A stretch of 7,758 nt of DNA from NCBI GenBank assembly GCA_028748945.1, contig JAQTOL010000143.1:1-7758 (forward strand). The letters are read 5' to 3'. Position 1 is the stretch's first letter, and every line of letters starts with the position of its first letter. The stretch comes from Paludibacter sp. (GTDB taxonomy: Bacteria; Bacteroidota; Bacteroidia; Bacteroidales; Paludibacteraceae). Of this stretch, positions 1 through 7,018 are shown in pieces. A model generated the notes under the pieces. It was not told the origin of the DNA. It did no database searches and saw nothing but the letters and a program-made list of their open reading frames with translations. The position numbers were made by a program, and so were the translations under genes.

Positions 1-22
1 GATTTAAAAAGATAATTAATTG

Positions 23-42
23 ATTCAATTGATATATTGAAT
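23..42. repeat. AT-rich inverted repeat downstream of the GH97 gene
   Basis: ATTCAAT (23-29) and ATTGAAT (36-42) form a 7-bp stem around a 6-base loop, extendable by weak pairs. On the minus strand a run of five T (10-6) follows only about 12 bases after the stem. It is therefore a poor match to an intrinsic terminator for the GH97 transcript. No other terminator or gene is visible in 1-152. Confidence 0.25.
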
Positions 43-152
43 TGCAAAATTATTTTTAAACCAATCATTCTATTATCTCAATAATACCAAAAGCTAAGAT
101 TATTGTAACAGGGCGAGATTTTTTAGAGTAGTAAGCAATAATATATTACTAT

Positions 153-2075
153 TTACAGTGCTAAAACAGCCACAAAACCACCTCTTGGGAGACATTCAAT
201 GTCAATATTATCCCCTTTTTCTACTTTTATTAGCTCTGTCGAAAAAGAATTATCATCTTTCCCATCCCTGATAAGCTTTAAATTATATTTTCCTTTGCCA
301 ATAAAGTCAAACTTAAGGTTTAAAGTTTGAGATTTGTCTAGTCCGTTTAATCCACCTATATACCATTTATTTCCTTTCCTACGGGCAATTATCACTTTCT
401 CACCGGGATAACCGTCCAGTAATTTGGTGTCGTCCCAACTGACAGGAACATTCTTTAGAAATTCTTTTGGTTCGGATGGTAAACTGTTATAGGCTGTCGG
501 ACTGTCGGCGAAATGTTGAAAACCAGATTCAAAAACTACCGACAATGCCAGTTCGTGACCATAGGTAGTGATATGAGGATGTTGCGAGTTTGAAAAAGTA
601 ACCGGCGTATAATCCATTGACCCAACCACATTGCGTGTAAAAGGAAGTGTCGTATTGTGACCGGCAGCATTTTTGGTGAGTGTCGGGCTGTTATTGTACC
701 ATTCTGCTCCGAGAACAGCTTCTGTTGACATTAAGTTTGGATAGGTACGTGCCCAACCCCGCGGTACTGTGGCACCGTGAAAATTCACCATCAAATGATA
801 TTTCGCAGCATCTTTCAAAATATCAATATAGTATTTCATCATATCCTGTTGGTCGCCTGCAAAAAAATCGACTTTTATTCCGAATACGCCCATTTTATTA
901 AGCCATGAAAACTCTTCAGCACGCTTACCGGCAGTCAGTAACCGGTCTACCGGGGTTGGGTCAAGCCATGCTGTACCCGAATTGTACCACAACATGGGTT
1001 TAATGCCTTTGCTTTTAGCGTAATTTACAGCATCTGTAATATTCCCACCATTGCTCATTATATCCCATTCCCAATCAATAAGTACATAAGGCCAGTTCAT
1101 TTCTGCTGCAAAATCGATGTATTCCATCACCTTTTTATAATCTTTCGATCCATGATTGTTGGCCCAATAAATCCATGACACGGGACCGGGCTTTATCCAG
1201 TCGGTTTCTTTCAGTTGGTTGGGTTCGCTGACATCCGTTATGAGGGTTGATTCAACAATGTCGGATAATTTGCCGATGGCAAGTGTATGCCATTGCGATT
1301 TCCAGGGCAACGAAGTCTTAACTCCAGTTTGCTTGAAATCTTTTCGCGGTGCGGGATAAACTACGTTATATTCATTCGGATTTTTTGAATTACACAGCTT
1401 TGTTGCACAGTTGTTATCCGTAATGTTTGCTTCTGAAATTAACACCCATAAAGGGTTGTTATTTACCTTATACAACGCGGGAAATCCCCACTCCTGATTT
1501 TTTTCGGTGCGTAAACCGGTCTTGTTTAAGGGATAATAATCTTCGTACGAAATTTCGAAAGGCTGCATCCAACGACAGGTGCTATCGGGTAAAACGTAGC
1601 ATGTGGATTCATTGATAATATTGAACAACGAATCGGAGTGATTCGGAAATATATACCGGAAAGCAACACCGTTATTATAAGCCCTGAAAACAATATTCAA
1701 TGACTGATTGGTTGAATTTGTATAACAGAAAACTTTCTCTGTACCAAAGTTTTCACATATTTTTCGTTTACCGCAAATCATTTCGTACTTGTCGTGTATT
1801 GCAACGGCTTTAGACTCTCCAATCAGTTTAAGATTATCAGTAAATTGCTGGTCGGCACGTGATAAACCCAACGGAGAATCGGGCAAAACTTCGACATATT
1901 TTGATCCGTTTTTGTACAGGATTTTGAAAAATATCTGTCCTGAAGACAAATTACCAAATGTTTTTTTTGATTGGAGTACTACTTTAATGTTTTTATTCGG
2001 AGATAAGATTTCCTGTGCATTTAAAGTAAATAAAGTTGTAATGAAGAGAAGAATTAAAAACTGAATGTGTTTCAT
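153..2075 (-). CDS. Family 97 glycoside hydrolase, probable retaining alpha-galactosidase-type, periplasmic
   Basis: This 640-residue protein has the usual length and three-part build of GH97: an N-terminal beta-sandwich (about 22-285), a (beta/alpha)8 catalytic barrel (about 295-540) and a C-terminal all-beta domain (about 545-638). Residues 1-20 form a signal peptide with a likely cut after LNA-20 and no lipobox cysteine, so the enzyme is probably soluble in the periplasm. This signal peptide also supports the ATG start. Visible barrel motifs are VSWIYWANN (299-307), VLIDWEWD (331-338), GIKVDFF (399-405) and STEAVLGAEW (450-459). D403 and E458 are 55 residues apart, the same spacing I recall for the nucleophile and acid/base (D415, E470) of a characterised B. 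thetaiotaomicron GH97 alpha-galactosidase. Inverting SusB-type enzymes lack that Asp. The reaction is therefore probably retaining hydrolysis of terminal alpha-galactosides; beta-L-arabinopyranosidase, also known in retaining GH97, is the main alternative. E191 or E195 is a candidate calcium ligand. The gene starts 96 bases after the HTCS stop on the same strand, so co-transcription is possible. The family is near certain; the substrate is inferred. Confidence 0.93.
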   Translation of the reverse strand: MKHIQFLILLFITTLFTLNAQEILSPNKNIKVVLQSKKTFGNLSSGQIFFKILYKNGSKYVEVLPDSPLGLSRADQQFTDNLKLIGESKAVAIHDKYEMICGKRKICENFGTEKVFCYTNSTNQSLNIVFRAYNNGVAFRYIFPNHSDSLFNIINESTCYVLPDSTCRWMQPFEISYEDYYPLNKTGLRTEKNQEWGFPALYKVNNNPLWVLISEANITDNNCATKLCNSKNPNEYNVVYPAPRKDFKQTGVKTSLPWKSQWHTLAIGKLSDIVESTLITDVSEPNQLKETDWIKPGPVSWIYWANNHGSKDYKKVMEYIDFAAEMNWPYVLIDWEWDIMSNGGNITDAVNYAKSKGIKPMLWYNSGTAWLDPTPVDRLLTAGKRAEEFSWLNKMGVFGIKVDFFAGDQQDMMKYYIDILKDAAKYHLMVNFHGATVPRGWARTYPNLMSTEAVLGAEWYNNSPTLTKNAAGHNTTLPFTRNVVGSMDYTPVTFSNSQHPHITTYGHELALSVVFESGFQHFADSPTAYNSLPSEPKEFLKNVPVSWDDTKLLDGYPGEKVIIARRKGNKWYIGGLNGLDKSQTLNLKFDFIGKGKYNLKLIRDGKDDNSFSTELIKVEKGDNIDIECLPRGGFVAVLAL

Positions 2076-2171
2076 GATTGCTGTGTTTGATTTTTTTCAA
2101 CTTGAATATAGCTGTAATTCCAATTGTATGTAATAGTGAATCTATTTCTGAATCGTCATATTCGCTATTTA

Positions 2172-5100
2172 TCAGGGTTTAAATTTTAAGTTTTTGACGT
2201 ATTCACTGGGTGTCATTTTAAATGCTTCGACAAAACAGGCAGTGAAATAGGAAGGTGAATTAAAGCCCACATCGTAACAAACTTCAGAGATATTCTTCCC
2301 CGGAATAGATAAGAGTTCGTATGCCTTTTTGAGCCGTATATTACGTATAAATTCGCCGGTGCTTTGATCTGTAAGAGCTTTTATTTTGCGGTGCAACCCC
2401 ATTCTGCTTATACCAAGTTCTACTGCCAGTGCATCTCCATTGAATTCTGTTTCAGTCATTTTATTCAATATTGTTGAAATTGTCTTTTGTAAAAAAAGTA
2501 CGTCTGTTGATTCCTGGTCTGGTTCAGTTTTTTGCACTTCTCCCAACGACAATCTGCGGCTGAAGCGGTCTTTTAGCAGTTCCCTTGTTTCAATAAGTTT
2601 GGCAACCCGGATAATAAGGTGATTTGGGTGAAATGGTTTGGTAATATACGCATCAGCACCAATACTTAAGCCTTCAATCCGGTTTTCGATATCCGATTTG
2701 GCTGTGAGCAGTATGATAGGGATATGGTCGGTTTCAATGGAACTTTTCAATTGTTTGCACATTTCAATTCCGTCCATTTCCGGCATCATTAGGTCGCTTA
2801 TGATAAGGTCAAAATCGTGCAAGGCAACCATTTCAAGTCCAATAAGTCCATTTTCGGCTTCGTCTATTATGTAGTCCGCATCAAAAATACTGTGGATATA
2901 ACTTCGAATATCCTGATTGTCTTCAACAATCAGGATCCGTTTACGATGTTCTCTCGCGGTTTTGGCTATCGTTTTTTCAGACGTTTCAGCACGATTAACT
3001 TTGTATTCTTCAGTCTCCGACTTTGTTTGCAATTCCAATTCGTCCAATAGCTCGCTATTCAGATAAGCACTCTTTTCTATTGGAAGTGTCAATGTGAATT
3101 TTGTTTTCACGTTCGGCTTGCTTTCTACCACAATTGTTCCGTGGTGCAACTCAACCAAATTTTTAGTCAAATGCAATCCGATACCGGTTCCCTCTTGTAT
3201 GCTGCTTTGTTCACTTCCCTGATAAAACCGATCAAAGACGTATGGAATTTCATTGGGTTGAATGCCTTTGCCATTGTTCGAAACAGCGATATGAACCGTT
3301 CTGCTTCCCGGCGTATCTTTGTCGATGTTGAGTGCAACAAGAATGTTCCCATAGTCGGGAGTAAATTTAAAGGCATTCGAAAGCAGATTAAAGAGTAATT
3401 TATTTAAAAACTCAGGATCAAACCATCCCAACAATATTTCTTCTTCGTAAATAAAGTCGAGTTGTATGTTTTTCTGGACTCGTAATTCATCGAATGAAAG
3501 AATAATTTCATTAATTGCTCCAACGAAGTCCTGATGCTGAACCTTCAATCTCATTTGTCCACGTTCTGCTTTCCTAAAATCGAGTAATTGATTTACCATA
3601 TTCAGCAATCGTTTGGCATTTCGTAGCATGAGTTTCAGATGTGCTTTCTTATCTTCTGCCAACTCATCCTGATGCATTTTTTCCAACGGGCTGATTATTA
3701 ATGTCAGCGGTGTGCGGAATTCGTGCGAAATATTGGTAAAGAACTGCAGCTTTTCCTGATGCAACTCTTCTTCTTTCTCCCGTTTTGCACGTTCTATTTT
3801 CAAATGATTTGAAGTCCGAACCCGAATAGTTGCATATTGCCAAATAAAATATATCACTCCGATTATCACCAGAAAGTAGAATAAATAAGCCCACCAGGTG
3901 CTCCATAGAGGTGGTTTAATGATAATTGTTATTGAGTTTATATTGCTGTCGCTCCAGACGTTGTCGGGACTTGAAGCCTTTACTTTGAAACGATATTCAC
4001 CGGGACTCAGGTTTCGTAGCGTTACATTGTTCTGATTGCCAATATTGTTCCAGTGATTATCAATTCCTTCTACAATATAGGAGTAGTTTATTTTCTGAGT
4101 TGCATTGTAATTAACCCCAATAAATTCAATTGTAAAGATAGACTGATCATAATTCAGTTCAATGCTTTTAGACGAAGTAATATTTTCCTGTAAAGGTGAG
4201 TGTTTTTTTATGTTGTTTGAGGGATTTACTATTGTGTTTGAAACCAGTAACCTGGTGAAGATGACTTGTGGACATTTGTCGTTTTTATCAACAAGCATAG
4301 GGTCAAAAATATTGATCCCACCAAAGCCACCAAATGCCATTCGCCCATCTGACAATTTGATGGCACTTTTTCCTGCAAATTTAAGAGCCTGAACGCCATC
4401 CTGCGTATTGTAATTTTGTATTTCTCCTGTTCCGGGAATTAACCGGGATATACCCCTGTTGGTTCCCAACCAAATTCTACCTTTCGAATCGCGTAACAAA
4501 GAACTTATATAATTGCTAGCCAATCCGGTTGTTTCAGTGAATGTTTTAGATTTTTTCTTTTTATAATCGTAAACAGATAATCCTTTGCCCGATGTCGCAA
4601 TCCAAATGCTATCTTTATAAACCAGTATGTCGGGAACTATTCTGGCATCAAATGGCAGTGCATTATTTCTCAATACAGATGTTTTGGGATTATACGACAG
4701 CACATAACCGCCATAAGTACCCAACCATAGTTTTCCATCCGAAGTTTCTGCTATACTCAATATGGTAATGAGCTTACGGGGAATGTTTATTCTTATGAAC
4801 TGATTTTTAGCTTTGTCGTACTTTGCCAAACCATTATTTGTTCCAATCCATAAAGTTTTATCCTTCGATTCAAAAATACAGGTAATTTCATTATCAGGTA
4901 ATGAGTTTTTTTGTTTCTCTTTTTTGAAAACGTCTATTTGTGAACTGTTTTTTTTCTTTCTCAACAGCCCGTTTTTATAGGTTCCAAACCACAAATTTTC
5001 GTCACTATCAGTAGCCACTACTTTAAAGTATCTTCCGTATTTTTTTTCATCCAATGGATAGCGTGATATTCCTCCACTTTGTAAATTAAGAATATAAACG

Positions 5101-6269
5101 CCACTTCCATCAATTCCAATCCACAAATTGCCTTTTTTATCCTGACATAATGATGCAATCGAATAATTGGGTAAATCATTTATCTCGCCCGGATTATGTT
5201 TTATCAGTTTGAACTTTGGAGAAGTAGCCTCCAGCATTGATAGTCCACCCCAGGCTGTACCAACCCATATATTATTGTCGCGGTCAACAAACAAGGCATT
5301 AATATAGGCGCAATCTAAGTTGGAAGTAGATTTTTGTTGGAGAATGGTTTGATAAGGAAATTTTTCAGTCAACGAAAAGGATCTTGCATCGAAGCTCAAT
5401 AAAAAAAGCTCTGTGCCAATCCATATTTTCCCGTTACAATCTTCGCGTATAGCGCCAATTGATGTCTCGCTCAAATTCTGCGGGTAATTAACCCGTTCGG
5501 GCATTTGTATCGTTTCGTTGAATAAATAACACCCTTCGGAAGTTCCAAACCAGATTCTACGGAAATTATCCTGATAAATAGTGCGTATGGTTGATGCATT
5601 CTCAGTAAGATGGTATTTTGCTAATTTTCGTGTTCCCAGATTATACTGATATATTCCATCATGCTGTGTTCCAATCCACAATCTTTTATTGTCATCTTCC
5701 AGGAGGCTTATCACGTTTATGGGCTGCGGTTGATTTAATAACTTAGGCAAATTCAGTTTATAAAACTTCCTCGTGTTGTTACTGTAATAATTTATCGCAT
5801 CGCCATACGTTCCAATCCATATTCTGTTTTTATCACTCCCTTGCGCCAGACAGGTTATATCGTTATAAACCAGTTTTAGTGGTTTAGTATCCTTACGAAC
5901 TTGAATTATGCTGTCCGATTTGTAATCGTAGATATTTAACCCATCCGGAGTACCTACCCAAATATTGCCTTCAGGAGTCAGAAGCATGGTTTGTGCATAA
6001 TTGTGAGAAAGTGAATACCGGCCTTTATTTACAGCAAATTTCGTGAAATTTTTTCCATCAAACTTGTTCAATCCCTCTTCGGTCGAAATCCATATTAATC
6101 CGTACTTATCCTGTAAAATACTAAAAATAGTATTGCTCGACAGACCTTGTTCGGTGGAATATCTATGAATGAAATTTGATTCATTTTTTTGTGCAACCGA
6201 CTGGAAGTTTAACAGTAAAAGCAGTAGTAGAGAAGAAATAACTCTAATGAAAGTTCGATGTGTGTACAT
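2172..6269 (-). CDS. Hybrid two-component system regulator (HTCS): sensor kinase, receiver and AraC-type DNA-binding domain in one protein
   Basis: At 1365 residues this is a complete, intact HTCS. A signal peptide (1-26, cut near SVA/QKN) leads into 14 propeller repeats of the 'xIWIGT..GL..YD' type, beginning near 57, 101, 148, 195, 237, 280, 332, 380, 424, 471, 512, 553, 597 and 642. Fourteen repeats fit the two seven-bladed periplasmic propellers known for the family; the last has lost its Trp. A Y_Y_Y domain (about 723-787) and one membrane span (about 792-811) follow. In the cytoplasm come a HisKA domain with SHEFRTPLT (phosphorylated H849) and an ATPase domain with N box (N961, N965), F box (FDRFYQ, 1012-1017) and G2 box (GTGIGL, 1027-1032). 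The receiver (about 1110-1225) has E1116/D1117, phospho-acceptor D1159, T1189 and K1211. The AraC helix-turn-helix pair (about 1265-1362) ends with GFNSPSYF and TPSEY. One oddity is the G1 box, which reads NNGKG with N998 where Asp is usual. Such proteins bind a specific oligosaccharide in the periplasm and activate nearby carbohydrate genes; here the adjacent GH97 gene is the obvious candidate. The ligand cannot be read from the sequence. Confidence 0.97.
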   Translation of the reverse strand: MYTHRTFIRVISSLLLLLLLNFQSVAQKNESNFIHRYSTEQGLSSNTIFSILQDKYGLIWISTEEGLNKFDGKNFTKFAVNKGRYSLSHNYAQTMLLTPEGNIWVGTPDGLNIYDYKSDSIIQVRKDTKPLKLVYNDITCLAQGSDKNRIWIGTYGDAINYYSNNTRKFYKLNLPKLLNQPQPINVISLLEDDNKRLWIGTQHDGIYQYNLGTRKLAKYHLTENASTIRTIYQDNFRRIWFGTSEGCYLFNETIQMPERVNYPQNLSETSIGAIREDCNGKIWIGTELFLLSFDARSFSLTEKFPYQTILQQKSTSNLDCAYINALFVDRDNNIWVGTAWGGLSMLEATSPKFKLIKHNPGEINDLPNYSIASLCQDKKGNLWIGIDGSGVYILNLQSGGISRYPLDEKKYGRYFKVVATDSDENLWFGTYKNGLLRKKKNSSQIDVFKKEKQKNSLPDNEITCIFESKDKTLWIGTNNGLAKYDKAKNQFIRINIPRKLITILSIAETSDGKLWLGTYGGYVLSYNPKTSVLRNNALPFDARIVPDILVYKDSIWIATSGKGLSVYDYKKKKSKTFTETTGLASNYISSLLRDSKGRIWLGTNRGISRLIPGTGEIQNYNTQDGVQALKFAGKSAIKLSDGRMAFGGFGGINIFDPMLVDKNDKCPQVIFTRLLVSNTIVNPSNNIKKHSPLQENITSSKSIELNYDQSIFTIEFIGVNYNATQKINYSYIVEGIDNHWNNIGNQNNVTLRNLSPGEYRFKVKASSPDNVWSDSNINSITIIIKPPLWSTWWAYLFYFLVIIGVIYFIWQYATIRVRTSNHLKIERAKREKEEELHQEKLQFFTNISHEFRTPLTLIISPLEKMHQDELAEDKKAHLKLMLRNAKRLLNMVNQLLDFRKAERGQMRLKVQHQDFVGAINEIILSFDELRVQKNIQLDFIYEEEILLGWFDPEFLNKLLFNLLSNAFKFTPDYGNILVALNIDKDTPGSRTVHIAVSNNGKGIQPNEIPYVFDRFYQGSEQSSIQEGTGIGLHLTKNLVELHHGTIVVESKPNVKTKFTLTLPIEKSAYLNSELLDELELQTKSETEEYKVNRAETSEKTIAKTAREHRKRILIVEDNQDIRSYIHSIFDADYIIDEAENGLIGLEMVALHDFDLIISDLMMPEMDGIEMCKQLKSSIETDHIPIILLTAKSDIENRIEGLSIGADAYITKPFHPNHLIIRVAKLIETRELLKDRFSRRLSLGEVQKTEPDQESTDVLFLQKTISTILNKMTETEFNGDALAVELGISRMGLHRKIKALTDQSTGEFIRNIRLKKAYELLSIPGKNISEVCYDVGFNSPSYFTACFVEAFKMTPSEYVKNLKFKP

Positions 6270-6287
6270 ACGGTAGTATTAGTTCCA

Positions 6288-6319
6288 CAAAGTAAACTAT
6301 TTCAGTTTATATAACCAAA
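6288..6319 (-). promoter_or_regulatory. Probable Bacteroides-type promoter of the HTCS gene
   Basis: Read on the minus strand, TTTG (6319-6316) is followed after 20 bases by TTACTTTG (6295-6288). The Bacteroides housekeeping promoter is TTTG at -33 and TAnnTTTG at -7, separated by about 19-21 bases. The -33 match is exact, the spacing is right, and the -7 box has one mismatch (TT for TA). Transcription would begin near 6280, giving a leader of only about 10-15 bases before the ATG at 6269. Short motifs in AT-rich DNA arise by chance, so this is moderately supported. Confidence 0.5.
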
Positions 6320-6409
6320 ATCTGTAGTAAATATATTGACTGATGAGAAAATATCAACAGTATGTTACAATACTTAGAGGAATTTTTCTGAAATTACAGT
6401 GTTGGAATG

Positions 6410-6459
6410 AGGGGTAAATTGAGTTGCAATCACTATGCTGAAAGATCAATTTTTCCCCT
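6410..6459. repeat. Imperfect inverted repeat upstream of the HTCS gene
   Basis: The left arm AGGGG-T-AAATTGA (6410-6422) pairs with the right arm TCAATTT-TT-CCCCT (6446-6459): 7 bp, a small T/TT internal loop, then 5 bp, enclosing a 23-base loop. It lies about 90 bases upstream of the candidate HTCS promoter. Neither side has a U-tract, so it does not look like a terminator. It could be an operator or simply fortuitous. Confidence 0.35.
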
Positions 6460-6708
6460 TCCTTATCTTAATCTCCTCTTCTGTCCAACTTGTACAAATG
6501 ATTAACTCATTGGTTGGTTTCTGAAACGGAACAGATGTTGACATTGTTTTGATACATAATAGTTTCTCTCAATCATAAAAAAAAAATTCCGAGCTTAAGA
6601 GAACATTTATTAAGAAGTTTAATACGAAAATATAATACTTCTCGTTACAAACCCGGGATATTGTGCTGATTTTAAGTTGTTATTGAATGTGCTTTGAAAG
6701 ATAAAACA

Positions 6709-6744
6709 AAACCACCCAATCTGAAATTTCAGATTGGGTGGTTT
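6709..6744 (-). terminator. Perfect 36-bp palindrome, probable intrinsic terminator (possibly bidirectional)
   Basis: Positions 6709-6726 and 6727-6744 are exact reverse complements. Each arm has a GC-rich base (CCACCC paired with GGGTGG) and an AT-rich tip, so the RNA would form a long hairpin with the central AAATTT opened as a loop. On the minus strand the stem runs into TTTTGTTTTATC, a good U-rich tail, which suits termination of the partial gene whose stop is 275 bases upstream. On the plus strand the tail is a poorer TTTCTTATCTT, and there is no plus-strand gene to end. It would insulate the HTCS gene from upstream transcription. Confidence 0.75.
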
Positions 6745-6765
6745 CTTATCTTAAGTCACCTTTAG

Positions 6766-6803
6766 AGCCTGTCCGCCCACTGGCGGAGGATAGGGGGGAG
6801 GTT
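6766..6803. repeat. GC-rich REP-like hairpin beside a pyrimidine tract
   Basis: TCCGCC (6772-6777) and GGCGGA (6782-6787) flank a CACT loop. An alternative outer pairing, CCTGTCC (6768-6774) with GGATAGG (6788-6794) including one G-U pair, lengthens the stem. A run of six G follows at 6793-6798, then a pyrimidine-rich plus-strand tract to about 6825. This GC-rich island in AT-rich intergenic DNA, right after a terminator, resembles the short palindromic elements interspersed between Bacteroidota genes. Only one copy is visible, so repetition in the genome is inferred. It could also act as a second terminator on the plus strand. Confidence 0.4.
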
Positions 6804-6945
6804 TTATTTTTCTTCTTCTTTTTAATTGTATTTACTTTGCTGGTAGAAGGTTTGCCTAAGGATTCATATGTTTGTAGAATAAATGAATGTATTTATATCA
6901 GAATGAAACAGCATAATTCGCAACAATATTATCTGTAAATATTCG

Positions 6946-6975
6946 AATCCAGTCGGATTTAATAAGTCAGCTTAT
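6946..6975. repeat. Two adjacent small hairpins in the 3' flank of the partial gene
   Basis: AATCC-agtc-GGATT (6946-6959) is followed two bases later by ATAAG-tcag-CTTAT (6962-6975). Each has a perfect 5-bp stem and a 4-base loop. They lie 43-73 bases beyond the stop of the partial gene in what would be its 3' untranslated RNA. Such short stems can occur by chance; a role in transcript stability is only a guess. Confidence 0.25.
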
Positions 6976-7018
6976 ATGCTTTTATCGAAATCACATTAAA
7001 AAACTATACATTTAACTT

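Larger units (their letters stand above)
6270..7018. other. Gene-poor intergenic region with several structured elements
   Basis: This 749-base stretch separates the stop of the right-hand partial gene from the HTCS start. I see no convincing protein gene in it on either strand and no tRNA or rRNA. From the HTCS outward it holds a Bacteroides-type promoter (6288-6319), an imperfect inverted repeat (6410-6459), a short minus-strand open frame of 32 codons (6446-6544), an AT-rich part with a run of nine A at 6578-6586, a perfect 36-bp palindrome (6709-6744), a GC-rich hairpin beside a pyrimidine tract (6766-6825) and two small hairpins close to the partial gene's stop (6946-6975). The frame crossing 6738-6938 on the plus strand is made of the palindrome, the hairpin and the pyrimidine tract, and is not a gene. 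Confidence 0.7.

Noticed and set aside
129..151. TAGTAA/TTACTA inverted repeat just past the GH97 stop as a terminator
   Set aside because: The stem is six base pairs, only one of them G-C, with an 11-base loop and no U-tract on the minus strand.
2121..2128. Minus-strand TACAATTG as a promoter for the GH97 gene alone
   Set aside because: It has one mismatch to the -7 box and no acceptable -33 element at the right distance. Co-transcription with the HTCS, or an activator-dependent promoter, is equally possible.
6435..6524. Plus-strand 29-codon hydrophobic open frame
   Set aside because: It is mostly antisense to the minus-strand small frame, has no promoter or ribosome-binding signal, and is too short to support.
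6867..6874. TATGTTTG, an exact plus-strand match to the Bacteroides -7 box
   Set aside because: There is no TTTG 19-21 bases upstream (the nearest are 12 and 27 bases away) and no plus-strand gene downstream; probably chance.
6738..6938. Plus-strand open frame of 66 codons
   Set aside because: It starts inside the 36-bp palindrome and is read through the REP-like hairpin and the pyrimidine tract, giving a run of Phe. It has no protein-like features.
6942..6950. TTCGAATCC resembling a tRNA T-loop
   Set aside because: The flanking bases do not pair as a T-stem on either strand, and no anticodon or acceptor arm is present.
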